A model generated the notes under the pieces. It saw nothing but the letters and a program-made list of their open reading frames with translations. It had not been told where the DNA came from and searched no databases. Made by a program: the position numbers and the translations under genes. A DNA stretch of 64,000 bases from Anthoceros angustus (Eukaryota > Streptophyta > Anthocerotopsida > Anthocerotales > Anthocerotaceae), in NCBI GenBank assembly GCA_010909165.1, contig MU008163.1, positions 1,302,001-1,366,000 on the forward strand, given 5' to 3'. The stretch's first letter is position 1. Each line of letters starts with the position of its first letter. This document shows positions 20,008 to 31,529 of the stretch, piece by piece.

Positions 20008-23000
20008 CCTCGCCCCGCATCACACCGGACCCCCGCGCCCGCGCGCCTCGCCCCGATCGACACCGCCGACGAGCACGCCAGAGGCACCACTGCCGCCATA
20101 GCCAGACTCTCCGTCCCCTCCGGCCCCCGCACCGACCGAGCTAAACCTCCCCATCCTCGCTCCACGCCCACCCCACATTCGCGCGCGCTATAGTCCGGGG
20201 GCTCTCCCGGATCACAACCCCGCGTCCATTACCCACTCAGCCCTCCCCCTTAACTTTTTCAAACCGTATCATATCGTCAACTACGTGTACAGTAATTCCT
20301 GTACGCAGGTTTGGATTGATGGTTTGAAGATCTCCGGAGACCCGTGTGGATTGGGAGGTTAGACTGTATACACCTCCACTGTAAACAACATAGGCATGGG
20401 TATGGGTGGGGGCGGAAAAGCCTTCCCCCAGACCTTAAAACAAACTTTATCTTTGATATATTTTTTAAGTCATGCATATTATGCATGTCTTGTGAGTAAA
20501 CTTTATACCCTAAGAAATATATTATCTATTTAGAACCAAAGTGAAGATTAAACCTTCTAATACTTATTCCAAACTCAAGCCTTAGTAGATAATATCATAT
20601 AATGGCTGTCACTTTCCCTAGGCCTAAGGGTATGAGTTGGCAAACCACCTTCCACAGAACCCGAGATACTAGAACAAATAAAGAGGAGATGAGGAGATCA
20701 GTTCGAGGTTGAATAAAGTCAATATGAAACATTTTATTATATGCAAAAGTAGAGATAGGAAAAATCCAGGCCTAGATGGATAAATCCATCTACTAACGTA
20801 TGTGTATGTCTAGTCAGAGAACCATCTCCTATTGGCACCCTTGTTCTATGGATTACTTTTATTAGAACTATGAGGAGAATAATAAACGTTATCTGATATA
20901 CTAAAGAATAAATTCATGTACCGTACGACGTCTACATTGTATCATTGGTTTAGTTAGGACTACTTGTAGTTCTATTTGCATTGCTTGCATTAAAACCATG
21001 AGGAGACTAATTATGAAATCCCGTTATCCAATACGCTAACCTACTACCTAACTCCAAAATCCCCTTAGAGCCAAGGATCCAATGTGGGTCATTAGGGTGT
21101 TGAGCTATGTGGAATACAAGTGATTGCTGTTAATCTAGACCATGTACCTTGTAGTAAATGTAAATATTTTAAAACTAGGGAGAAAAAAATGTGAAGCAAA
21201 TATGAAGGTGCAAAAGATAATGCAAAGGTGCGTTTGGTGGGGGGTGGGGGTACGGTGACACGGGTACCGGCACATGCAGCAGGCCTGCAACCTCTGTGCC
21301 ATAAATGAGCGTAAATGATGAAGCGCAGCTCCGGGGCCCCACTAGTTCCGTTAGGCGTAGGCGCCATTAAAAATAACCCCTGGCGGGCCGTACCTACCAC
21401 AGATCCATGTCCTGCTACGCTGCATATGAATGTACGTACGTACATAAGCCGCGCCATCCATCCATCCCTCCATCCATCCATCCATCCCTTAATCCCGGTG
21501 TGTTACCGTAAAGCCGTGTCGGACCGCGTCCGCGGTCGCGCCACTGTCAAGTCAAACATACTTGAGGAAATAGCTGGAGATTCTGTGTGTTTTCCGCTAT
21601 GCAATGATTGGGCATGGCGACGGGCGACGGGCGACGGACGACGGGCGATCGGCGGTCGCCCGCCACCAGGGCTGGCGCGGAACGGAACGGGGTGGGACGA
21701 GGCGGGACGGAACACGCCAGCGGAGAGGCCCTGAGGGCCCAGTGGGGAGCTGGCTGTGCGCAAGTGGGGCGCACAGGACAAGCCCAATGGCACGCCTGGC
21801 GCACCATTGGGCGCGGGGAGATCCACCGTCACGTGTCCCCGGGCGTGTCCCCCGGCGTGCCTGTGCCGGTGGCGGTGCCGGTGCAGGTGCCGGGGCTGCC
21901 GGTGGCCGGAGGCTATTCCTCAATGCTCAATGAATGTAGGAAGCATGGGTGGTGATGCGGATGCGGCATGCCAGAGCTTCATGCTCATGTCCACGTCCAT
22001 TCGTCCGCGTCCGTGGCTCCATGCCTTGCCATGGAGCGAGTGGGACGGTGGGCCCCACCAGAAGGAAGCCTGGTGACCGGGGACGGCGACGGCGACCGGC
22101 CGCCCACAGCCGCGCGGTCGCACCGACCGCATTCAATTCCAGTCGGGGTCCGGAAGCCGGGTGACGTGTACGCCGTCAGGCTGTCCCCGCTGGCTGTACA
22201 CAGCGGCCCCGCTGGGTGATGTCAGCCTTGACCTGGACCACTTGCCGGTCCACCGTTCAAACTTCGCCCCCCACTGAAACCCCCATAAAGACGGCCCCGT
22301 AACTCTGTACCCGTTCAGTCCTCTCCAGGCTGCAGGCTGCAGGCTGCAGACGCCTGGCCGGAGCCTGGAGACGCGTTTCCCGAGTCACCGCACAATTTCA
22401 CCATTCACGCACTCCCGCTGCAAGGAAAGGAAAAAGAAAAGCTTACCCGCACCCGCATCCGGCCACCTCCTCCTTTTTTTTTTTAAATTTATTACTCTGC
22501 TGTGCCGCGGATGGCGACGCCTTCACCAACCGGGCGCCAGGCCCGCTTTTCCTTTACAAGCCGTGCCCGCTGGGCGTGGCCGCTGCCCGCTGGGCGGTGG
22601 CCGCTGGCCGGCGGGCGTTACGCTACGCGGCCGTGTTTCGCCGTGGCGCGGCGTAACGGGGACTGGCGCGTCCGTTGGGAGCGCACTCGCGAGGGCCGGG
22701 CCCCACCGCTGCTAAGCCGGCAACGTGATCACATGGCTCGCGGCTGCCTAATCACATGCAGCCTCCCACCAAATCACGGCCCGATGCTGATTCCATCGGT
22801 AGGCCCCCGGATTGCATCGTCCCCGAGATTATTATTATTATCCCCTATTATTGTTACCCGTGGCGCGCATTTATCTAGCAATTTCCGCATATGGGGTGGT
22901 GGTCGTACCGCACCCCCAACCTCCCTCCCTACCGACATGTGGTGATGACAAATTGGATGGACATGTTCGCAAGTGGTACTCCCCCTCCCAAATCATATAA

Positions 23001-23177
23001 ATGATTGGAATGGTCGCTCCCTGCATGTGCCCATGCGACACACGGTTTCCTTGAATCTATCGTCTATCGCGATACAAATTTTATATTCGACTTCATCACG
23101 CAACACAAAAGAGGAGTGGTAGCACACGGCAAGGCCCTCGAGGCATGGCCCGAGCACACAAACGACACCCCTACCTG

Positions 23178-23232
23178 GCTAGCTAACTATCTAGCTAGCT
23201 AGCTATCTAGCTAGCTAGCTAGCTAGCTAGCC
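23178..23232. repeat. (CTAG)n microsatellite
   Basis: A run of CTAGCTAG/TATCTAGC units. The motif is its own reverse complement, so the tract can fold into a hairpin. Confidence 0.95.
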
Positions 23233-23344
23233 ATGGAGCCCAACCATCCTTTTGTTCTGTTAGGCGCTGTTATACATACGTTGCATGCGGTGAGGTGAGG
23301 TGGGGCATTAAACAGAGCAGCCGGTTGCATCGCGTGCCAATGCG

Positions 23345-24933
23345 TGCAAACGAGTCAGTCCCCCCGGGGCCCCAGACACATACACACACATAGGCGGCCG
23401 GCCGGCCAGGCAGGAGCCAGGAGCAGGAGCCAGGAGCAGGAGCAGGAGCAGGCTCGGGGGCCCGTGGGGGTGGGGTGTGGCGGCCCGGTCCGGGCCGCAT
23501 GCAAATATTCGGGATTCTCAGGCGCGTAGCCCATTGGCCTTCAGAGGGGGTAGCCTTACTGGCCACAATGATTAGGGCCACTTCGGGAGCCTTCTTTTTT
23601 TCTTTTTCTTTCCTTTTCTGCTCTCCTCTCTTCTCCTCGGCATTTCTGCAATTCTGCAATTCCGCGCGCGCATTTATTTACCTTACCCGGTCCTGGCCTC
23701 CGGCCTCCGGCCTCCCGGCCTTGGGGCCTGGATGGTATCTATTATTAGGGCAGTGAAGGGGGAGTTAGGAGGGTGGCGGCCCCACAGCCCACAGCAGGGA
23801 GCGCACGCGCGAATCTTCAACTGCTAGGGGCTACAGGCTACAGGGCCCTCTTGGGCATGTCACTTCCGCTTGGAAGTTTGCAAGCTTGGAAATTGAATGG
23901 ATCTTCCGCTTCCAGCCTCCGGCCTCCACAGCCATGCATGCTCTGCATTTTTGGTACACTATTCTCAATCACAACGGTGTGGGTGTGTGAGGGCCAGAAT
24001 CCCTTGAGTCATGGGTGGCTATCCGTGTTAGGAAAGAAAGCAAATCTCAATACATGCTTCTCTGAACATGATGAAACAAGGTGTGGAGAAAGTGATGCAA
24101 AGTAGGGAATGAAAACTTCCAATTGCATAACTTTGTGGCGTGCAACGAGTCAGTCCCCAGGGCCCCAGACACATACACACACATAGGCGGCCGGCCGGCC
24201 AGGCAGGAGCCAGGAGCAGGAGCCAGGAGCAGGAGCAGGAGCAGGCTCAGGGGCCCGTGGGGTGGGTGTGGCGGTCCGGGCCGCATGCAAATATTCAGGA
24301 TTCTCAGGCGCGTAGCCCATTGGCCTTCAGAGGGGGTAGCCTTACTGGCCACAATGATTAGGGCCACTTCGGGAGCCTTCTTTTTTTCTTTTTCTTTCCT
24401 TTTCTGCTCTCCTCTCTTCTCCTCGGCATTTCTGCAATTCTGCAATTCCGCGCGCGCATTTATTTACCTTACCCGGTCCCGGCCTCCCGGCCTCCCGGCC
24501 TCCCGGCCTTGGGGCCTGGATGGTATCTATTATTAGGGCAGTGAAGGGGGAGTTAGGAGGGTGGCGGCCCCACAGCCCACAGCAGGGAGCGCACGCGCGA
24601 ATCTTCAACTGCTAGGGGCTACAGGCTACAGGGCCCTCTTGGGCATGTCACTTCCCGCTTGGAAGTTTGCAAGCTTGGAAATTGGAATGGATCTTCCGCT
24701 TCCAGCCTCCGGCCTCCACAGCCATGCATGCTCTGCATTTTTGGTACACTATTCTCAATCACAACGGTGTGGGTGTGTGAGGGCCAGAATCCCTTGAGTC
24801 ATGGGTGGCTATCCGTGTTAGGAAAGAAAGCAAATCTCAATACATGCTTCTCTGAACATGATGAAACAAGGTGTGGAGAAAGTGATGCAAAGTAGGGAAT
24901 GAAAACTTCCAATTCTGCATAACTTTGTGGCGT
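23345..24933. repeat. Tandem duplication of a ~795-bp segment (2 copies)
   Basis: Copy A (23345-24140) and copy B (24141-24933) run from GCAA(A)CGAGTCAGTCCCC to CATAACTTTGTGGCG, offset about 795 bp. They differ only by a few small indels and substitutions, in the GGAGCAGGAGC tract, the CCTCCGG tract and CTTCC(C)GCTT. No coding content is recognised. Near-identity implies a recent event. Confidence 0.95.
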
Positions 24934-25023
24934 ACGCTTCACAACTCATTCAAGTTGAACTTATCTATACAAGTTGAACTTATCTCTATAGATTTGGAGT
25001 TGAGGAGGAGTTGCAAGTCGTAT

Positions 25024-25477
25024 GCATGTGATGAAGAATGCATCATAGTATCGAACCTTCTCACTCCTCGCTCAAGGGTGTTGCATAAGATATCTTGTTA
25101 GAGTGATGCCACACATCGTATGTACATGCATGATCGGGCTGGCTTCCACGATCACACGTTTCTCGGGATTGAGGATATGTGTTGCGTACGTACGAGTAAA
25201 GAGAGGGTGTGGACTTGACGTCATCTCTTTGATTTTTATGAAGGTACTATGCATGTGATGAAGAATGCATCATAGTATCGAACCTTCTCACTCCTCGCTC
25301 AAGGGTGTTGCATAAGATATCTTGTTAGAGTGATGCCACACATCGTATGTACATGCATGATCGGGCTGGCTTCCACGATCACACGTTTCTCGGGATTGAG
25401 GATATGTGTTGCGTACGTACGAGTAAAGAGAGGGTGTGGACTTGACGTCATCTCTTTGATTTTTATGAAGGCGTATG
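25024..25477. repeat. Tandem duplication of a 227-bp segment (2 copies)
   Basis: GCATGTGATGAAGAATGCATC begins at 25024 and 25251. The 227-bp unit, ending TTTGATTTTTATGAAGG, appears identical in the two copies. Confidence 0.95.
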
Positions 25478-26096
25478 CGGTACATGCAGTGTAATTTCCA
25501 GGTAGCAGGAAAGATACCCTCTTGAGGTCCGTATACACACATGAAAGGGATTGCGTGCTGAAGCAAACAAGTGTACAGCAGTAGCACGTGGCGGCTCCCG
25601 GTTACGTGATCTCGAATGTAGATGAGCTTTCGCCATCAACCTACATCCCAAGTACCAAGGGAACAAGAGGACATGCATGCGGGCAAGCATAGCGACAACA
25701 ACAATGCAGTATCCAACCATCCCTACATGTAGTTACTCCATGTAGCCTCGTACTCCATATCTGGCATACGATTGGCATCCATCAATAAATGCACACGTCT
25801 ACGGTGTGACCGGGGCCGCACCGGTCATCCTTACCCCCCTCCACCCCCTCACACACATCACCTTACGGAGCACTTATTCCCGGACTCGGTTGTGTTATCA
25901 TTATCGTCACGGAGTTCTCACGTCCTCACACTCCGTGCCCAGGTTGTTGGTACGTTCGTGCATACATACAGCTAGCTCTCCCCTCCCAAAAAGCATGATC
26001 CATTCCCTCACAAGCTCATTTATTTATAACCTTGCATTATGGGACTTTTAGTTTAACTTTTAGAACCTCATGAATACTTATGAGGGATGGATGAAT

Positions 26097-26175
26097 ATGT
26101 GGATAGATAGATAGATACATAGAGAGATAGAGATAGAGATAGAGAGAGAGAGAGAGGAGGAGGAGGAGGAGGATT
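26097..26175. repeat. Compound GATA/GA/GAG microsatellite
   Basis: (ATAG)n passes into (AGAGAT)n, (AG)n and (AGG)n without interruption. Confidence 0.95.
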
Positions 26176-27724
26176 CACTGCACCATCTGATTTGAAAAAG
26201 GCCATGTTGATGAGAAGCAAGCCCTAGTTCCAAAGCAAGTGGTGTTTGGTATGAGCGGTGTAACGCTTTTGGGTAACGGAGAAGTGCAGGAAGCACAGGC
26301 AGGCGGCTACGGAAGTGGGGGAGATAGGGCCCCTGGAGGGAAGGAGGGGGAGGTGGGCAAGAGGGCGGACACGTCCAAAGGACGCAACGCGACAAGAGGG
26401 TGGATTAAGAATGCGGGAAGCGGGCCAATGGGCAAGGGGAAATGGGCAATGGGCAATGGGCAATGCGGGTGGCGGGGGTCAGTCAGTCCTGACTTATTTT
26501 GACCTCGCTTTCAAAGTTGCCATGGCATCCTGGACCTGCCCGACTGTGGTCGCCCACTTCCGACACCTCCACGCATGCGCGGCGGGCCGCGGTGGAGTAA
26601 TAAGAGACGGAACCTTTCTTTCCACTTCCCTTCTTTCCTTTTTCCTTTGGTTTTGCCCCAAAAAAAATATCGTAATCCTAATGTCCCGCGGGCGGCCCAC
26701 TGGGCCCAGTGGACCCCACCTCGGGCGTGCGAATAAATTTAGGCCCCCATAAACATAATGCGCGCGTTTAGCGTTCCACGACTGGGCCAAGACGGAAGCG
26801 GCCGCCGGATGCGGGCACGCCATGTCGCGACAAAGCGGCCGCAGCGCACGCCTGGCCCTGCAAATGCCCCTGCGCGCTCTCGCCTTTGCCCTTTCATCTC
26901 TGCTGTGTCACCTCATTTAATTCTGTTTCCCTTCTGCTTGGGTCGCGTAATCCTCCTGGCCCCTGTGAAATCTGTGAAACAGGGCTGGCCGCGGACTCCC
27001 AATAATTTCGATTAATTAGGGCCCGTACTTGGGGGGCTTCCCGGAGCAGCGCGAATATGGCCGGATTCAGCATTCAGCCCCGGGCCGGCCGCTGCCGCTG
27101 CCGCTGCCGCTGCCGGGCCCCGGGGCTCGACCTCAATATTGAATATTGAATGTTGAATATTGAATACTGAATGCTGAAAGGAGATGGAAGCAAGATGGTG
27201 TGTGTGTGCGCAAATGATGGGGAGCATCATTTGGGTTTCACCGCGGTGAAATTTTGGGAGACAGAATTTTCGGGAGGGTGACCGGCGCTACGCGGTCACT
27301 AATGCTTAACAACTTGGCTGCTGCCACCACTTGTGTCCTGCCCCTGCGTTGGGCTGGAGCTGTACTTGCCTCTCCTTCTGCCGCTGTCTCTTTCCACCTC
27401 TCTACCGTCCCCCTCCCCAGGCTCTGCCCACCCCGCAATGCCAATGCATCGGAGCGTGGACAAGATGATCGCCTTCTCCCTCGCCTCCGCCCCCGCTCTC
27501 GCTCCGCGCCCGCTCGTGTCTTGCGCGAGTCGCGTGTCGTGAACGGATCGCGTCTCGGGTTTGAGTCGCGTTTCGTTTCTGAGTCGCGCGAGTCGGGACG
27601 CCTGGTGCGGGAGGAAGATGCTGCAGCGGCTCTGCATACGCTGTCGCCGCAACAGGGGCTGTACAGGTTGGGAGGCGTGGAGATGGCGGCGGAGTGATGC
27701 CATTTTGTTAGAGGACGGAAGATT

Positions 27725-27870
27725 TTGGTGGTGGAGGAGGAGAAGGAGGAGGACTTAGAGGAGGAGTTGGAGGAGTTGGAGGAGGAGGAGGAGGAGGAGG
27801 AGGAGGAGGAGGAGGAGGAAGAGGAAGTAGAGGAAGAAGAGGAGGACGAGGAGGTGGAGGACAAGGTTCG
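27725..27870 (+). repeat. (GGA)n-rich tract in the TIR1/AFB 5' leader
   Basis: An almost pure GAG/GGA run directly before the auxin-receptor start codon. An open frame through it would give a poly-Glu peptide, but that frame is not the F-box frame, so it is best read as 5' UTR. Confidence 0.85.
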
Positions 27871-27888
27871 GGAAAGCTGGATCCCGAG

Positions 27889-29893
27889 ATGCCCCCGCTC
27901 TTCTTCCCCGACGAGGTGCTGGAGCATGTGCTGGTGTTCCTCACGTCGCACAAGGACCGCAACAGCGTGTCGCTGGTGTGCCAAGCCTGGTACAGGGCGG
28001 AGCGATGGAGCCGGCGGCATGTCTTCATCGGGAACTGCTACGCCGTGTCCCCGGAGATGGTGACCGCCAGGTTCCCCAAGCTCAAGGCCGTGACGCTCAA
28101 GGGGAAGCCAAGATTTTCGGATTTCGGGCTGGTGCCGGCCGACTGGGGAGCCAGTGTTTACCCCTGGGTGCTGCGGCTGGCCAAGGAGTGCGCGCAGCTG
28201 GAAGAGCTGCGCTTCAAGCGCATGCTCGTCACGGATGACAGCTTGGAGCTCATTGCCTCCTCCTTCCCGGGCTTCAAGGTGCTGGTGCTCACCACCTGCG
28301 AGGGGTTTAGCGTCAGGGGGCTGGCCACCATTGCGCGGCACTGTCGGTATGTCGGTTCCAAGCTCATTGCCTGCTGGTTAGGTCATCTGTTCGGGCCTCG
28401 CATCCAGATCCCCGCGCTTCGCTGCGCCGCGCTGCGCTGTGCTGTGCTGTACTTCGCTGAGCTATGGTGTGGTGTGGCTGTGGCTGTGGCTGTGGCGCAG
28501 GCATCTGACGCAGCTGGACCTCCAGGAGAATATCATGACTAGCAGCGAGGAGCCGGAGCCGTGCTGGCTGGAGGCATTTCCCGACTCCTCTGTGTCTCTC
28601 GAGACTCTCAATTTTGCCATCAACTCCGACTCGGACGTGAACCACGACGCCCTCAGGAGCCTCGTGGCCAGATGCCCCAATCTCAGGAGCCTCAACGTGA
28701 GCAAGGGGGTGTCCATGGAGCACCTCCCCGGTATCTTGCACAGGGCCCCGCAGCTGGTGGAGCTCGGCACGGGCTCTCATGCCGTTACCTCCACCTCCTC
28801 CATCACGGGCTTGGGTGCGGCGATCAAGAACTGCACCACTTTGCGGAGGCTGTCCATCCGCTGGGACCTGACGCCGTTCCACCTTGGTGCTATGCTGTCC
28901 GTCTTTTCTAACCTTATCTCGCTTGACATCAGCTACGTGGCCGTCCATCCCCCGGAGTTTCAGAATCTCATGTCGCGCTGCCGCAACCTGGAGAAGCTCT
29001 CGGTGAGTTCGTGCTTTCTCCTCTTGCGTGCACGGCTGGGGAAATGGACCTCGCTCTGGATTGATCTGAAGCTCTCGCGGTGTTTTTCATGTGTTATCCA
29101 GATGCTGGACTTCGTCGGGGATGAGGGGCTCCAGGCAGTGGGTCGTTACTGCCCCAATTTGCAAGAGCTGCGTGTCTATCCTATGCAAGAGAATGGTGGC
29201 ACGCCGGGGTTCGTCACGGAAGAGGGACTCATTGCCATTGCCGATGGCTGCCCCAAGCTGTCCTCTATACTCTACTTTTGCAAGCAGATGACCAATGATG
29301 CCGTCCACATAATGGCCAGGAAATGCTCTCTGATCACACGCTTCCGCCTGTGTATCATCACACCTCGGCTACCCGATTGTGCTACTGGGGAGCCTATGGA
29401 TGAGGGCTTCGGAGCGATTGTCATGCACTGCAAGCACCTCAGACGGTTGGCTGTCTCTGGCCTGCTCACTGACAGAGCTTTTGAGTATATCGGGAGGTAT
29501 GGAAAGGGTTTACAGACTCTATCAGTAGCTTTCGCTGCCGAGAGTGACATGGCAATGAAGTATGTACTGGAAGGCTGCCCAAAGCTTCGCAAGCTGGAGA
29601 TACGGGACGCTCCTCTTGGGGATGGGGCTCTGCTTACTGGCATCGAGCGGTTTGAGTCGATGCGGTTCCTGTGGATGTCCAACTGCAATGTGACATATCA
29701 TGGGTGCAGATACCTGGCAACCAGGCTACCCCTCCTCAACGTGGAGATCATGAAAGACGACGACTGGCCCAGCGAGGAGAAGCCTGTTGTGTCCAAGCTC
29801 TACCTCTACAGGTCCCTTGCCGGGCCCCGGGAAGATGCTCCCAACTTCGTGGTCACTTTTCGATCCTCGGGCTTCCACATCTCGGAGCAATGA
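27889..29893 (+). CDS. TIR1/AFB: TIR1/AFB-type F-box LRR auxin receptor
   Basis: Read as join(27889..28346,28501..29002,29102..29893), 583 aa (Arabidopsis TIR1 is 594). The F-box is at the start ([13 protein letters not shown]...LVCQAWY) and binds the SCF adaptor SKP1. Then come 18-or-so LRRs with the family hallmarks [18 protein letters not shown] and the WG..VYPWV loop, NLISLDISY, and TRFRLCI, whose Arg contacts the auxin carboxylate in TIR1 (R403). [11 protein letters not shown] keeps the Ser equivalent to S438. The protein would ubiquitinate Aux/IAA repressors in the nucleus when auxin is present. The two introns (154 and 99 bp) are GT-AG with phases 2 and 0. The ATG at 27889 gives the short N-terminus usual for the family. 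TIR1/AFB is the clear call; COI1 is excluded by these auxin-pocket motifs. Confidence 0.95.
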
Positions 29894-30388
29894 GCGTCCC
29901 ATCCAGGTTGCTGCCTTCCCTGTACATACACCTCTCATGTAAAGTCCTTGAACGGTGCCATTTCAGGGGTTCTACCTACATCTTCTGTAAGCTGCCGCAG
30001 TCTCTTTACAGACTGCATATGAAGTTACAAAGCTGCTCCCTACTTGTGCTCTGTTCCCACATCCGCCTCCTAGCCTCATGATGGCCAAATGGACCATAAA
30101 TGAATTTCTTCCTCTTCTAAGCTGCAACACGGGCTGAATCCGCACTGGATTAAATCCCCTTTACTTTTCGTAGCGTCGTCAATTTCCGACATGGGTGACG
30201 GTTTCCCCCCTCAGACAACATGTGAGGCCATGAAAGCTGTCATCCCCGTACCACGAACGTCACACTTGCGAATCAGCTGTGCATCTCCCTCCAACTTCGC
30301 TCCATCATCCAGAGACTTCTCAAAAAAAAAAAAAACAGTTCCGCGGACAAAAGGACGATGAAATCAGACAAGGCGTGCTACAGGAATA
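29894..30388. other. Convergent 3' region of TIR1/AFB and TRM61
   Basis: About 495 bp between two stop codons on opposite strands. It contains a run of 14 A at about 30322-30335. No gene is seen; it probably holds both 3' UTRs. Confidence 0.5.
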
Positions 30389-31454
30389 TCAAGTGGACGT
30401 CCTGGCAAACGTGAGATACCCCGTGTGCCCCTTGGTTTCAGAGCATGGTCTGGCCATAATAGATCGCATCGGATTTGTGTTTGTGCCCCGTGTGTCATTT
30501 CCAGCTGAACCAGGATTGTCCTCAGCACCAGCCAAGCAAATCCTCTTGGGAGGCGGCGACGTGGACGAGCTCCTGTGGACGGCTCTGTCTGCCGGATGAA
30601 GTGCATCCAGAGCCACCCTTTGGACCTCGTATGTTCGAAGCAGAATTTCGAATGTCCTGATGTCTGCAATGGCATCGGAGGAGAAGCCACCCATCACCCA
30701 CCAAGTCGGTCAAAGAAAAACGGACATGCCCTTGAACTAAATCGAACATACCTGTCAGCTTGTGGTCCCTGAGAGCCGAGGCTGTGCGCTGGACTTGCTC
30801 TATGCACGGAGAGAACGAGCAGATGATCCCACCCCATCTCAGGCATGTGGACACCGATCGTACTGCTAGCCATGGCTGCGGCAGGTCCAAAAACACAGCG
30901 TCGCACCGGTTGCTGAACTCCTCAGGAAAGCCCTCCCCCTGGACGTCACGCTTGTAGGCTGTCACCAATTTGCCCAGCCCGTTGCGGCTGAAGTCCTCCC
31001 TAGCAGCATCAGATCGTTGTTGATGGAAGTCGAAGGTGTGCACATGGCCTGTGGGAGCCACAGCCCGGGCCAAGGATGTTGTCAAGGACCCGCTCCCTGT
31101 CCCGGATTCCAGCACTATGCTTCCAGGTCGAAGCTCCAGGTGGGCTATCACGAAGCTGATGTCTGCTACATACAGGATCTGCGTCCTGTGCGGCAGAGAC
31201 AGAGTCCAGAGCTCCGGATTAGGCGCCAGCAAGTGCACAAACGACTGCCCGTTGGAACCCACCACCTTGCATCCGAACGCCTTGCCGACCCAATCCTTGT
31301 GATCGAACACACCAAATCGGTTCTGCAGCTTTGCGTCCTTCTTCACCGTCACCACCTTCATCCGGTCGTGCCTCTCGTAAACCACCACCATGTCCCCATC
31401 TTGGATGAGCCTTTCCCCCGGGATGGCCCCCTCCGCTTCCTCCTGTGCTAGCAT
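30389..31454 (-). CDS. TRM61: tRNA (adenine-58-N1)-methyltransferase catalytic subunit
   Basis: Read as complement(join(30389..30663,30752..31454)), 325 aa; the single intron is GT-AG, phase 1. The N-terminal beta domain contains LIQDGDMVVVYERHDRM and NRFGVFDHKDWVGKAFG. The Rossmann methyltransferase domain follows: LYVADISFVIAHLELRPG, the SAM motif VLESGTGSGSLT, HTFDFHQQR and then VFLDLPQPW, the DLPxPW motif of TRM61. The C-terminus FEILLRTYEV matches the family. With TRM6 it methylates A58 in the T-loop of cytosolic tRNAs in the nucleus, stabilising initiator tRNA-Met. It lies head-to-head with a pseudouridine synthase gene, 75 bp between start codons. Confidence 0.93.
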
Positions 31455-31529
31455 GGCTCACGACACCCACAACTTGGATCACAGCATGCCCTATTTCCCC
31501 CGAGGCAATTGCGTCTGCCGCTCCGGCAG
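31455..31529. promoter_or_regulatory. 75-bp divergent start-to-start interval (TRM61 / pseudouridine synthase)
   Basis: Only 75 bp lie between the ATG of TRM61 (31454, -) and the ATG of the RluA-type synthase (31530, +). Core promoter elements for each gene must overlap the other gene's 5' UTR or coding start, unless the synthase starts at a later ATG. No TATA box is visible. Confidence 0.6.

Larger units (their letters stand above)
20100..27700. other. 7.6-kb block without a recognisable gene
   Basis: 20.25-21.2 kb is AT-rich and featureless. 21.25-22.8 kb is very GC-rich with simple GC-rich repeats. A TATA-like CATAAAGAC near 22283 follows a CCACC-rich stretch, but no transcript product is evident. 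23.3-25.5 kb holds two large tandem duplications. 26.1-27.2 kb has microsatellites, a (GCTGCC)n run near 27090-27115 and a TTGAATA-type repeat at 27133-27178. Long open frames here are Arg/Gly/Pro-rich by composition and carry no family motif. It could hold UTR, ncRNA or decayed transposons. Confidence 0.5.

Noticed and set aside
21600-22220. Overlapping open frames on both strands in the GC-rich block.
   Set aside because: Arg/Gly/Ala/Pro-rich in every frame with no motif; expected from composition and simple GC repeats.
27725-28063. Poly-Glu frame before and over the TIR1/AFB start.
   Set aside because: It is out of frame with the conserved F-box and results from the GGA repeat.
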